The notes under the pieces: model-generated
Told to the model about the DNA's origin: nothing
What the model saw: only the letters and a program-made list of their open reading frames with translations
Databases searched by the model: none
Part shown: piece after piece, positions 16,831 through 25,023 of the stretch
Layout of the letters: every line of letters starts with the position of its first letter
How positions within the stretch are numbered: the stretch's first letter is position 1
Made by a program: the position numbers and the translations under genes
Assembly: GCF_026625805.1 (NCBI RefSeq)
Contig: NZ_CP113064.1
Span: 1,488,001 to 1,552,000, forward strand
Source: Brevundimonas sp. SL130
GTDB lineage: Bacteria > Pseudomonadota > Alphaproteobacteria > Caulobacterales > Caulobacteraceae
Length of the DNA: 64,000 nucleotides
Reading direction: 5' to 3'

Positions 16831-18882
16831 ATGACGACCACTGCCACTGACACGATCGCCACACCCGTTGCCGTGACCGGCGCGGAGGTGTTCATCCCGC
16901 TCAACAAGCTCAAGAAGCACCCGAACAACGCCCGCAAGACGCCGCACAGCGAGGCGTCCATCGAGGCGAAGGCGGCGAGCATCCACGCCAAGGGCATCCT
17001 GCAAAACCTCGTGGTGGAACCGGAGGTTGACGCCGAAGGAGCCGCGACCGGCTTCTATCTTGTCAGCATCGGCGAAGGCCGCAGGCTGGCGCAGTTGCTG
17101 CGCGTGAAGCGCAAGCAGATCAAGAAGACGGAAGCCATCCGCTGCGTCATCGACACCATGAACGACGCCAGCGAAATCAGTCTGGACGAGAACGTCACCC
17201 GCGAAGACCTCTCGCCCGCCGACCAGTTCGAGCGCTTCCGCGAGCTTGCCGAAACGCGCGGTTGGGGCGCGGAGGAAATCGCGGCCCGGTTCGGCGTAAC
17301 GGCCCATGTCGTGCGCCAGCGGATGCGATTGGGTGCGGTCAGCCCCAAGTTGATGCAGGTCTATCGCGAAGGGGGATTGACCTTGGAGCAGTTGATGGCC
17401 TTCGCCATCGTGGATGACCCGGCCCGGCAGGAGCAGGTTTACGAGAACCTGTCGTGGAACAAAGACCCTTCGACTATTCGACGCGACCTGACCCGGATGC
17501 ACATCGCGGCGACGGATCGGCGGGCGATCTTCGTCGGCGCGGAGGCCTATGCCGAAGTGGGCGGCGTCATCCTGCGCGACCTGTTCACCGAGGATCGCGG
17601 CGGCTTCTATGAGGATGCCGCGTTGCTGGACCGGCTTGTCATCGAGAAGCTGGACGGGATCGCGGAGAGCGTGAAGGCCGGGGAAGGCTGGAAGTGGGCG
17701 GGTGTTCATATCGACTATCCGCACGGCAACGGCCTGCGTCGCACCTATCCGCATCCCGTGGCGTTGTCGGAGGAAGACGAGGCAGCCTATGCCGCTGCGC
17801 AGGCGGAATATGATGCGCTGACCGAGCAGTATGACAGCGCCGATGAACTGCCCGACGACGTGGATCAGCGATTCGGGGAGCTGGAAGCAGAGATCGAGCG
17901 CATCGACGCTTTGCGTCACGCCTATGATGCCGACGAGATTGCTTGCGGCGGTGTGTTCGTCATCCTTTCCCATGATGGGGAAGCCCGCATCGAGCGCGGC
18001 TTTATCCGGGCCGAGGACGAAAAGCCTGAAACCGTGGAAAATGCGGACGGTGAAGGCGGAAGCGTGATCGATGGCGTTCGCGTCAACGGTGATGGCGAGA
18101 TCATCGAGGATGGCGAGCGGGACGAGGACGGTAACTCGGCTTCCGCGCTCGAGACGGAGGACGAGGACGCTGGGGATGCGGGCAAGCCGCTGTCGGACCT
18201 GCTCATCCGCGATCTGACCTCGCACCGGACGCTGGGCCTTCGCCTTGCGCTGGGCGAGCAGCCGGACATGGCGCTGATCGCCGTCACCCATGCGCTGGCG
18301 GCGCAGACCTTCTATCGCGGGACGGACGCCGCCTGCCTAGAAATCCGCCCGACCAGCAGCTATCTCGCTTCTCACGCGGACGGCATCGAGGATACGGCGG
18401 CGGGCAAGGCGCTGGCGGATCGTCATGCCGGATGGGCGGCGGACATGCCGCGCGACGTGGCCGACCTGTGGGGCTTCATCGCCGGTCTGGACCATGCCAG
18501 CGTTATGGCGCTGTTCGCCCATTGCGCGTCGTTGACCGTCAATGCCGTGAAGCAGCCTTGGGAGAAGAAGCCCCACGCCCATGCGACGGCGGACAGGCTG
18601 GCAACGGCGGTGGCGCTCGACATGACGGCGCACTGGACGCCCACGGTGCGGACCTATCTCGGTCGCGTCACCAAGGCGCACATCCTCGCCGCCGTGCGCG
18701 AAGCCGTCAGCAACGAAGCGGCGGAACGGATCGCGGGCTTGAAGAAGACGGACATGGCGGAGGCTGCCGAACAGCTTCTGGCCGGAACCGGCTGGCTTCC
18801 CGCCGCCCTGCGGACGGCGCGGCCCGCATGGCTGGACGAGCGGCAGCAGGACGGTGACGCCTTTCAGATCGCCGCCGAGTGA
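16831..18882 (+). CDS. ParB-like nuclease/partition domain protein of the conjugative element
   Basis: 683 residues. The N-terminal quarter is a ParB/Srx-type domain (IPLNKLKKHPNNARKTPHSE, then SIGEGRRLAQLL with the GEGRR motif and ENVTREDLSPADQFERF), followed by a KorB-like helix-turn-helix (EEIAARFGVTAHVVRQRMRLG). A long acidic linker (about residues 400-455) leads to a C-terminal domain not recognised here. Proteins of this type are standard in alphaproteobacterial conjugative elements and are thought to bind DNA in maintenance or control; it is not next to parA. An AGGAG ribosome site lies seven bases before the ATG. Confidence 0.85.
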   Translation: MTTTATDTIATPVAVTGAEVFIPLNKLKKHPNNARKTPHSEASIEAKAASIHAKGILQNLVVEPEVDAEGAATGFYLVSIGEGRRLAQLLRVKRKQIKKTEAIRCVIDTMNDASEISLDENVTREDLSPADQFERFRELAETRGWGAEEIAARFGVTAHVVRQRMRLGAVSPKLMQVYREGGLTLEQLMAFAIVDDPARQEQVYENLSWNKDPSTIRRDLTRMHIAATDRRAIFVGAEAYAEVGGVILRDLFTEDRGGFYEDAALLDRLVIEKLDGIAESVKAGEGWKWAGVHIDYPHGNGLRRTYPHPVALSEEDEAAYAAAQAEYDALTEQYDSADELPDDVDQRFGELEAEIERIDALRHAYDADEIACGGVFVILSHDGEARIERGFIRAEDEKPETVENADGEGGSVIDGVRVNGDGEIIEDGERDEDGNSASALETEDEDAGDAGKPLSDLLIRDLTSHRTLGLRLALGEQPDMALIAVTHALAAQTFYRGTDAACLEIRPTSSYLASHADGIEDTAAGKALADRHAGWAADMPRDVADLWGFIAGLDHASVMALFAHCASLTVNAVKQPWEKKPHAHATADRLATAVALDMTAHWTPTVRTYLGRVTKAHILAAVREAVSNEAAERIAGLKKTDMAEAAEQLLAGTGWLPAALRTARPAWLDERQQDGDAFQIAAE

Positions 18883-18888
18883 GGACCG

Positions 18889-19008
18889 GGCCGGGATCGC
18901 AGCAGCGGTCCCGGCCTTCCGTCCGTCCGACACCCCCGAAACTCCGGTCGCGCGGTGTTCACCGCGCGACCGGCTGACCTCGACTGTCCGATGACGGCCA
19001 CCGTCATC
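18889..19008 (+). terminator. Three perfect hairpins in a row after the ParB-like gene
   Basis: Three perfect inverted repeats follow one another: an 8-bp stem at 18889-18916 (GGCCGGGA/TCCCGGCC), a 14-bp stem at 18944-18973 (CCGGTCGCGCGGTG with its complement, two-base spacer), and an 8-bp stem at 18990-19008 (GATGACGG/CCGTCATC). None has a T tract. The first directly follows the stop codon and may stop transcription or protect the 3' end; the last ends about 20 bp before the next start codon and could control its translation. Confidence 0.55.
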
Positions 19009-19027
19009 GACGCTATGGAGACCCATC

Positions 19028-19444
19028 ATGATCGCCGTGATGTTGATGAGCGTGGCCTTGATCGCGGGACTGTGCGTTCTCGCCTATACGCTCGCCGTCT
19101 ATGCGCTGCCCTTCATGCTCGGCGTCGAAGCGGCGCGCTTCGCCTACGCCACCGGCTCCGGCCTGATCGGCGCGGGCCTCGTCGGCCTCGTCGCCGGGGC
19201 CGCAGCCTATGGCCTGCTGGTGTTCGCCTTCGCCTCGCTGCGCTCGCCGGTCCTGCGCCTGATCGTGGCGCTGGTCTTCGCCGCGCCCGCCGCCGTTGCG
19301 GGCTATGCGCTTGTCCACGGTGTCACTGGCGAGGCCGTGCCGTCCGAGGTGTGGCGGCAAATCTTCTGCATCATGGCAGGAGGCTTCGTCGGCACGTCGG
19401 CGGTATTGCGATTGGCGGGCGTGGCGCTCGCTCGCGCCGAATAG
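19028..19444 (+). CDS. Small integral membrane protein
   Basis: 138 residues with four probable transmembrane helices (hydrophobic stretches near residues 2-24, 42-68, 74-98 and 112-132) and almost no soluble loops. No family is recognised. GGAG sits seven bases before the ATG. It follows the ParB-like gene and its hairpins, and ends 21 bp from the convergent toxin-antitoxin operon. Similar small membrane proteins occur at this place in related elements, but no function is claimed. Confidence 0.65.
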   Translation: MIAVMLMSVALIAGLCVLAYTLAVYALPFMLGVEAARFAYATGSGLIGAGLVGLVAGAAAYGLLVFAFASLRSPVLRLIVALVFAAPAAVAGYALVHGVTGEAVPSEVWRQIFCIMAGGFVGTSAVLRLAGVALARAE

Positions 19445-19465
19445 GCGAAACGTCGCGACGGTGGC

Positions 19466-19690
19466 CTACCGGCGCCAGTTCTCCCTGAACTCGTCATCGA
19501 ACCACATCTCGACATCATAAGAAACGGACGTGGTGGTCCGGAAATCGAGATAGGACGAATAGTTCTGCCGGACCCATGACAGAAAGGTCGAGAAGCTAAG
19601 TTGATCGGGTGGCAGGTCTGCCAGTCCGCTTTCCTTGCGCCTTTGATGGCACAGGTGCCGGATCGCGGTTTCGCAGTCGTCCCTCTTCAT
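19466..19690 (-). CDS. Small hypothetical protein, end of TacAT operon
   Basis: 74 residues, not recognised, with a Cys/His-containing N-terminus (CETAIRHLCHQRRKE) and a Tyr/Phe-rich acidic C-terminus (DVEMWFDDEF). It starts three bases after the stop of the 318-residue gene, so the two are translationally linked. The short length and lack of a known domain keep confidence moderate. Confidence 0.5.
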   Translation of the reverse strand: MKRDDCETAIRHLCHQRRKESGLADLPPDQLSFSTFLSWVRQNYSSYLDFRTTTSVSYDVEMWFDDEFRENWRR

Positions 19691-19693
19691 CGA

Positions 19694-20650
19694 TCACCGC
19701 CCATTCGCCGCCAGTATCGTGATCTCCGGCTCCCAGCCTTCGGGAAGGTCCGGCGGGCTGATCGAATCCAGATCGAGCCGGATGAAGGATGTGAGGATCG
19801 ACTGGAACGTCTCGGTGTCGCGCGCCCAATGGATGACCCCGTCGAAATCCTTGGCGAGATGGTGTGTCAGATCGAGCGAGGAGCGGCGATTGATCCCGAC
19901 CGGGCTATCCACCTGAACGATGGCGATCCTGTCGCCACCGACCCAGCGCGTGATCTCTGCCGGAAACTCATGGGCATAGTCACGCCGCCCGTTCCACACC
20001 GCCGTGCGGATAACCTTTCCGGCGGGCGTCGCCAATCGGAATATCCACGGCGACTCCTCCTGGGCGATGCCGGTTGTCGCATAGAAGGGCGGCGGCGGCG
20101 GACGGTCGAGAATTGCCGCCTTCCGCTCGCGAATCTTGCGGCGCTGGGCCGCCGTCAGCCGTCCCAGCGGCGTACCGTCCGCGTCGAACTGCCGGATGTC
20201 CTGCGAATAGGAAACCTCGGCGGTGCCGGCGTCGTAAATATCCGAATCCGGAAAGGCGAAGAGCAGAACCTGCCCGGTGAAACTGCGCAGGTGCCGCAGC
20301 ACGATGTCCCATGCGATTTCGCCATGAACGACGGGCACGACATGAAGCGCCGCGCCAGGCGCTTCCATCATCAGCCGGTCGATGACCGCGATCCCGATCG
20401 CGCTGAAACTCTCGCCATCGCCGAGACAGAAGCCGACATGGAAGCTGCGCTCGCCGACCACGGCCCGGAACGCGCGAAGAATAATCTGTGCGTCGTCGGG
20501 GATCGCCACGTCACCCGTGAGCGCGCGAATGCGCGCGCCATTGATAGCGGCGACCGGCGGGAGCGCGTGCAGGTCGATGATGCCCCGAAAGCCGTCCGAG
20601 CGCGGCCAGGCCGATTGTTGCTGCTGCCTCTTTCGCTTGGCTTCGCCCAT
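19694..20650 (-). CDS. Hypothetical protein of 318 residues
   Basis: Not recognised. It begins with a very basic segment (MGEAKRKRQQQQ), followed by a mixed alpha/beta region (GIIDLHALPPVAAINGARIRALTGD), a stretch reminiscent of hydrolase or reporter-like folds without clear catalytic motif, and a proline-rich loop (RPPPPPFY, about residues 182-190). GGGAG precedes the ATG. It lies 17 bp after the TacT-like toxin gene and three bases before the next small gene, suggesting a four-gene operon with the toxin-antitoxin pair. Confidence 0.62.
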   Translation of the reverse strand: MGEAKRKRQQQQSAWPRSDGFRGIIDLHALPPVAAINGARIRALTGDVAIPDDAQIILRAFRAVVGERSFHVGFCLGDGESFSAIGIAVIDRLMMEAPGAALHVVPVVHGEIAWDIVLRHLRSFTGQVLLFAFPDSDIYDAGTAEVSYSQDIRQFDADGTPLGRLTAAQRRKIRERKAAILDRPPPPPFYATTGIAQEESPWIFRLATPAGKVIRTAVWNGRRDYAHEFPAEITRWVGGDRIAIVQVDSPVGINRRSSLDLTHHLAKDFDGVIHWARDTETFQSILTSFIRLDLDSISPPDLPEGWEPEITILAANGR

Positions 20651-20667
20651 CGCGACCGTCTCCCAAT

Positions 20668-21198
20668 CTAGCTGAACGCTGCGATCACCGTTTCGATGGG
20701 CAGAAACAGGGTGCGGCTGTCCGCCGGATATTCGGTGAATTCGGCACAGGCCATGTAGAAGCGCTTCGCGTTGTCATCCTTCGCCTGCACCAGCACCGCG
20801 CCGATCCCGATGCTCTGAGATGCGACCGCGATGCGGCGCAGGGCATCCGACAGGATATCCGCGCCTAGGCCCCGACCGGCATAGGCACGGCTGACCGCCA
20901 GACGCCCGATCACCGAAACAGGAATAACGTCAGGTGCATTGCGCCGGACCTTGCCCGGCGCAGCCGTCCGTTCCACCGACCCGGCGGCGATGCAGAAATA
21001 GGCGACCACCGCATTGCCGTCACAGACGACATAGGTCCGGGAGAACCGGCTTTCGTTCTTCAGCGCCCGATGCTTCAGCCAGTCGTTCAGGACCGGCTCG
21101 CCGCAATCGAAGTCCGTCAGGTCATGGTTCGTCGTCAGAGGAACCGGGGCCGAGAGCTTCGTTTGCGGATGCTCGGGATCAGGGGTTACGTTTCCCAT
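20668..21198 (-). CDS. tacT: GNAT acetyltransferase toxin (TacT-like)
   Basis: 176-residue GNAT-fold protein of the TacT class, which acetylates the amino acid on charged tRNAs and blocks translation. The acetyl-CoA loop is visible as VSRAYAGRGLGADILSDALRR, and the catalytic Tyr is expected in DDNAKRFYMACAEF. The N-terminal FDCGEPVLNDWLKHRAL segment is characteristic of the toxin subgroup. It overlaps the antitoxin gene by 13 bp, the usual order being antitoxin first. In a conjugative element such a pair would stabilise inheritance. Confidence 0.9.
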   Translation of the reverse strand: MGNVTPDPEHPQTKLSAPVPLTTNHDLTDFDCGEPVLNDWLKHRALKNESRFSRTYVVCDGNAVVAYFCIAAGSVERTAAPGKVRRNAPDVIPVSVIGRLAVSRAYAGRGLGADILSDALRRIAVASQSIGIGAVLVQAKDDNAKRFYMACAEFTEYPADSRTLFLPIETVIAAFS

Positions 21199-21458
21199 GC
21201 CGGAACTCGACGCAACAGCGCACGCAGCTTGGGTCCGGGCGCCGGGGGATTGTCAAGCGCATGGACGAAGGCGTCATACCGATCGGAATCCAGCACGAAC
21301 AGGCGCTGATCCAAGAGCACGTCGATCGCCAGTGAGCGTGCACTGTCGACCATAAACTCGGTGCGCGTCTTGCCCAGGATCGCCGCCGCATCGTCGATGA
21401 GCTGGCGCGTATGCGACTCGATGCGCAGATTGATGCTGCCTTTGGGTTCAGACGACAT
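21186..21458 (-). CDS. tacA: DUF1778 antitoxin (TacA-like)
   Basis: 90-residue ribbon-helix-helix antitoxin of the DUF1778 family that binds the GNAT toxin and represses the operon. The pattern INLRIESHTRQLIDDAAAILGKTRTEFMVDSA is the RHH domain, followed by VLLDQRLFVLDSDRYDAFVHALD, the toxin-neutralising tail. The start at 21458 is chosen for its GGAG site six bases upstream and because the likely promoter at 21535-21563 excludes the longer frame beginning at 21563; ATG 21527 is a less likely alternative. Confidence 0.86.
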   Translation of the reverse strand: MSSEPKGSINLRIESHTRQLIDDAAAILGKTRTEFMVDSARSLAIDVLLDQRLFVLDSDRYDAFVHALDNPPAPGPKLRALLRRVPAWET

Positions 21459-21534
21459 GGGCCGCTCCGCAACCGCGATGGTCGCAGGACGCAATCGTTC
21501 GGGAGAGGACGCGCGAGCCTTTGTCATGACCGGC

Positions 21535-21563
21535 AATATGATGGAGCGTATCCACAATGTCAA
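21535..21563 (-). promoter_or_regulatory. Promoter of the tacAT operon
   Basis: A consensus TTGACA (21558-21563) is separated by exactly 17 bp from CATATT (21535-21540) on the minus strand. Transcription would begin near 21528, some 70 bases before the chosen tacA start. Confidence 0.6.
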
Positions 21564-22335
21564 TACGGTGTGTGGGCGGGTAGAGAGCCTGTCGGCGTTA
21601 TGGCGTTGCCCTGCGGGCCGCGCTTTCGGCTACGCCGGAACCACGCCGAGGGCGCGTTTCCGCCATTCGGCTTCAATCGCTAACGCGAAGAGCGGCGGTC
21701 GGCGGCCCTTTCGATGATGAAGCCCCGCTCGGGTGCGCGAGGGCATGGCAATGACTGGCCACAGTGCCAGCGGCAAGACCGTGACGGTGGCCTCTCCGTT
21801 CTCGGCATCGACACCTCACGGCCGGGTTGCGCGCGTGGAATCCTGGATCGCCCGTTGACGAGAACGGTCACGTTGCTCTGGCGGGTGATCGTCTCCGGCA
21901 TGCCGACGTCGGTGCTGCGACGAAGATGAGGATCGGGAGGCGCTCCGGTGTGGCCGTGGACGATGGTCGGGCCTTGCCGTCGAAGGTCAGGGGAAGATTG
22001 ATGCGACCGGAGGTTCACCACCGTTTTGCATGTCTGGCCCGAAGACCGACCGCCACCAGTGTCGTGTTCCTTGGATTTCCCGGCCAGCCACGCCCACGGC
22101 GTCCTCGAATGGATTGGGTCTGACCGAAGACCGGCTGCGCCTCGCTCGTCTTCCCGCAACGTCCGTCGCCAGCTTTTTTCCGCCGCCTGCGGCTTTGCAT
22201 CGCGAAGCAAAAAAGCCGTCATCATCCGTCCTCCACTGCGTTCCAGCCTTACAGGTGCGGGGCCGATCGTCCCCGGTCGCGCGACCACCATCGAGGTCGC
22301 GATAGGCGCGGCCGGATGCGAAAAGGAACGAGACC
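21564..22335 (+). promoter_or_regulatory. Long non-coding leader upstream of the DUF736 gene
   Basis: About 770 bp without a supported gene separate the tacAT promoter from the DUF736 gene. Near 22172-22216 lies a nested structure: an outer 8-bp stem GCTTTTTT/AAAAAAGC, with CCGC/GCGG and GCTT/AAGC stems inside. The only long frames here are reverse-strand shadows of GC-rich DNA. Like the leaders of the ParB-like and DUF932 genes, it places a long GC-rich structured segment ahead of an element-specific gene. Confidence 0.45.
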
Positions 22336-22653
22336 ATGGCGACCATCGGCACCTTCACCAAGAACGACAACGGCGCGGGCTTCACCGGCGCGGTCAAGAC
22401 TCTGACCCTCAACGTCAAGGCCAAGTTCGTCGCCACCGAGGGCGACAGCGAGCGCGGCCCCGACTTCCGCATCTTCGCCGGCGCCACCGAATTCGGCGCG
22501 GCCTGGAAGAAGACGGCCCGCGAGACGCAGCGCGAATACCTCTCCGTCAAGCTGGACGATCCGAGCTTCCCCGCACCGATCTACGCCAGCCTGGTCGAGG
22601 GCGAGGACGGTGAGGCCCACAACCTCATCTGGTCCCGCCGCAACAGCGACTGA
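22336..22653 (+). CDS. DUF736 family protein
   Basis: 105-residue protein of the DUF736 family, found almost only on conjugative plasmids and elements of alphaproteobacteria. The pattern [28 protein letters not shown], then [19 protein letters not shown] and [21 protein letters not shown] is diagnostic. The biochemical role is unknown. The start has AAGGAACGAG shortly upstream. A second member of the same family, more diverged, is at 31748-32083. Confidence 0.9.
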   Translation: MATIGTFTKNDNGAGFTGAVKTLTLNVKAKFVATEGDSERGPDFRIFAGATEFGAAWKKTARETQREYLSVKLDDPSFPAPIYASLVEGEDGEAHNLIWSRRNSD

Positions 22654-22669
22654 GGCCGGACACATCCGC

Positions 22670-22695
22670 AAGCCCCGCTCACCCGAGCGGGGCTT
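22670..22695 (+). terminator. Strong terminator hairpin after DUF736
   Basis: A perfect 11-bp stem, AAGCCCCGCTC / GAGCGGGGCTT, with an ACCC loop lies 16 bp after the stop codon. It ends in TTCGT, so the T tract is short, but the stem is strong and well placed. Confidence 0.7.
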
Positions 22696-22731
22696 CGTCA
22701 CGGTCATGGCCGTCACCGCCTGTCAGGCAAT

Positions 22732-22759
22732 ACGGAGATCAGGATGTGCGGATTTCAGG
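22732..22759. repeat. Direct repeat, left copy, flanking the LysR/MFS/LysR cassette
   Basis: 28-bp sequence beginning ACGG and ending GTGCGGATTTCAGG. It matches 25938-25965 at 25 of 28 positions in the same orientation. The copy overlaps the last codons of the minus-strand LysR gene, which suggests that the gene's tail was acquired at the junction. Confidence 0.7.
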
Positions 22760-23716
22760 TGGACGCGCAAAGCGACTCATCTCGGTGGCGAGATCGAGCA
22801 GGTTCTTGAGTGCCGGGCTGCGATTGTGCGGCGACCAGATGGCGCTGAACCTTGCCTGTTCGGCCTCGTCGGCAATCGGGCGAAACACGACGCCGGGAAA
22901 CGGAACGCGACTGGCGGATTCGGTTGTCAGCGTGACGCCATCACCCGAGGCGACTAGATGCATCAGCGTATCGCGGCCAACATCGCAGCGGCGGATATGC
23001 GGCGTTTTCTCACGCTCCGAAAGACGGCGGACAATATGGTCCTGGAGCTGCGGTCCCGCACAGCCGTGCCGAACAAGGAAGATCTCCGGCGCGAGATCCG
23101 ACCAGAGAATGTGGTCGCGTGCCGTCAAGGGATGCTGGATCGGCAGCGCGATGACAAACGCCTCGCTCCACAATATGCGCGAATGGCAGTCGGGAAGGTC
23201 CGTCGTGCCCATGACGAAAGCGATGTCGAGTTTGCCGTCGCGAACCTGGCTGATCGTTTGGGCGGAGCGCCCCTCGACGATGACGTGTTCGATATTCGGA
23301 TACGTCTCGCGGAACCGACCTCGCAGATCAGCAAGGAAACCCGATGCGATCGAGGAATGCAGACCAATGGACAGACGCCCGACCGTTCCGGTCGAGACCA
23401 CGCCCGCTATCTTGATCGCATGGTCCAGTTGCTCGATCCCGACTGCGATCTCCGCGACGAAGATGCGCCCGGCCTCCGTGAGCCGGACACCACGATGCCG
23501 CCGCTCGAACAGAACAATCCCGAGTTCCTGTTCCAAAGCCTTGATACGCGCGCTGACGCCCGACTGGCTGACGCCTAGAAAATTCGCCGCGTGGCGGAAG
23601 TTCAGATACTCCGCGGCGGCAAGCGCATGGCGCAAAGACACCAGAGGGATGCGGGCAAGTGCATCATGGCCTGGGCTTCTTTCCTCTCCAGCTTTCGCCT
23701 TATGCCATCTCAACAC
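22739..23716 (-). CDS. LysR-family transcriptional regulator
   Basis: 325 residues. The N-terminal winged helix-turn-helix is seen in EYLNFRHAANFLGVSQSGVSARIKALEQELG, followed by the usual effector domain from about residue 110. It is a clear paralogue of the LysR protein at 42976-43857 in the same element (shared LFERRHRGV, SIASGFLADL, DLPDCHSR, SPALKN segments). The GTG start has GAGGA six bases upstream. It lies nine bases after the MFS gene on the same strand and its C-terminus (PPEIRTS) is encoded by the flanking direct repeat rather than by family sequence. Probably regulates the neighbouring exporter; target not proven. Confidence 0.88.
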   Translation of the reverse strand: MLRWHKAKAGEERSPGHDALARIPLVSLRHALAAAEYLNFRHAANFLGVSQSGVSARIKALEQELGIVLFERRHRGVRLTEAGRIFVAEIAVGIEQLDHAIKIAGVVSTGTVGRLSIGLHSSIASGFLADLRGRFRETYPNIEHVIVEGRSAQTISQVRDGKLDIAFVMGTTDLPDCHSRILWSEAFVIALPIQHPLTARDHILWSDLAPEIFLVRHGCAGPQLQDHIVRRLSEREKTPHIRRCDVGRDTLMHLVASGDGVTLTTESASRVPFPGVVFRPIADEAEQARFSAIWSPHNRSPALKNLLDLATEMSRFARPPEIRTS

Positions 23717-23725
23717 GCTTATTCC

Positions 23726-24925
23726 TCATAGGCAACGCGATCGCTTCGCGGCGAGCGCGGCCATCGAAGCGCATAGGGCGAAGACGATCCCGGTCGCGGC
23801 CAGCCCGTGCCATCCGAAGCGTTGTGTGAGATGGGCCGCGACGCCGGCGCCCGTCGCTCCACCAAGAAAATAGCTGGTCATGAAAACCGTATTTAATCGG
23901 CTTCGCGCCTCGCCAGCCAAGGCGTAGATGCGACTCTGGTTCGCGACGAGGCCAGCGCGATTGCCGATGTCAAGCAGGATCATCGCCGCGATGAGGAAGC
24001 CGATATGTGCACCGGCTTCGATGGCCAGCAGAAACGCAGCCAGCACCGTCAGCGCTCCGAACCGGAGTACCAGACGATTGCCGAGCCGATCCACAGCCCG
24101 GCCAATCCACGGCGAAGCCAGCAGCCCTGCAATGCCGACGAAGCCGAAGGCCCCCGCCATGTCCGGGCCGAAATGGTAGGGTTCTTCGGCGAGCAGAGCC
24201 GCAAGCGATCCCCATAGGGCCGAGAACGCCGCGAACATCAGGAAACCGGTCAGGCAGGCGACGCGCAGGACAGGCTCCCTGAGGATCAGGCCGCCAAGCG
24301 AAGACAGCAGAGACCGGTAGGATAGCGTCGTGCTGGGCGGGGTTCGGGGCAGCCGCAAGACCACGATCACCATCAGCACGGCGTCGATCCCGACCGCGAC
24401 CAGAAACATGGTTCGCCAGCCTGCGTGCCCGCCGACGACGCCGGACAGCGTTCTCGCGAACAAGAGTCCCGCCGACAGGCCAGACAGAAGAGAGCCGACG
24501 ACACGCCCGCGAACGTCCGGCGCGGCCAGTCCCGAGATGGCGGGAATGATGATCTGCGCCGTCACCGCGGTCAGGCCAACGGCGACACTGGCCGCGATTA
24601 GCGCCGAGAAAGTCGGGGCAAAGGTAACCGCAAGGAGGCTTACCATGTTGAATGCAAGCAAGGTCAGGATCAGCCGTTTGCGGTCGATCCTGTCGCCCAA
24701 CGGCACAAACAGGACGAGCCCGCCTGCATAACCGAGCTGGGTCGCCGTGGCGAGGAAGCCCGCATCGGAACCGGATCGGCCAAAGCTTGCGCCCATCTCG
24801 GGTAGGAGCGGTTGATTGTAATAGAGGGTCGCGACGGCGAAAGCGCAGGCGGTGGCCATCAGAAAGATGGTGGCCGGAGACAGCGGATCGGCCGCCTGAT
24901 CCTTGCGATCGGCGAAGGATGACAT
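23726..24925 (-). CDS. MFS transporter
   Basis: Inner-membrane major facilitator of 399 residues with about twelve transmembrane helices. The loop 2-3 motif is present as GPLGDRIDRKRLI-like FVPLGDRIDRKRLIL, and helix 1 contains the YYNQPLLPEMG segment typical of a group of drug or sugar exporters. The ATG at 24925 is preferred over 24994, because the latter leaves only 29 bp to the divergent LysR gene. It forms a divergent pair with LysR 25024-25917 and an apparent operon with LysR 22739-23716. Substrate unknown. Confidence 0.88.
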   Translation of the reverse strand: MSSFADRKDQAADPLSPATIFLMATACAFAVATLYYNQPLLPEMGASFGRSGSDAGFLATATQLGYAGGLVLFVPLGDRIDRKRLILTLLAFNMVSLLAVTFAPTFSALIAASVAVGLTAVTAQIIIPAISGLAAPDVRGRVVGSLLSGLSAGLLFARTLSGVVGGHAGWRTMFLVAVGIDAVLMVIVVLRLPRTPPSTTLSYRSLLSSLGGLILREPVLRVACLTGFLMFAAFSALWGSLAALLAEEPYHFGPDMAGAFGFVGIAGLLASPWIGRAVDRLGNRLVLRFGALTVLAAFLLAIEAGAHIGFLIAAMILLDIGNRAGLVANQSRIYALAGEARSRLNTVFMTSYFLGGATGAGVAAHLTQRFGWHGLAATGIVFALCASMAALAAKRSRCL

Positions 24926-25006
24926 GGGCGGGTCTCGGACGAAGAGGATGGCCGTGTCTACGCCTTTGGGCACTCGCCGATAATCGCCTTTCATCGCTCA
25001 ACATTC

Positions 25007-25021
25007 TTGCGTATTATGCAA
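25007..25021. promoter_or_regulatory. LysR-type operator (T-N11-A)
   Basis: TTGC-N7-GCAA, a perfect dyad matching the T-N11-A rule for LysR regulators, lies in the divergent gap between the MFS gene and LysR 25024. It touches the LysR start codon, fitting autorepression and control of the exporter. Confidence 0.55.
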
Positions 25022-25023
25022 AG

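Noticed and set aside
21680..22291. 203-codon minus-strand frame in the DUF736 leader
   Set aside because: No ribosome site or recognisable motif, and biased composition typical of GC-rich shadow frames.
24926..24994. Longer N-terminus for the MFS transporter
   Set aside because: It would leave only 29 bp to the divergent LysR gene and adds a non-family sequence.
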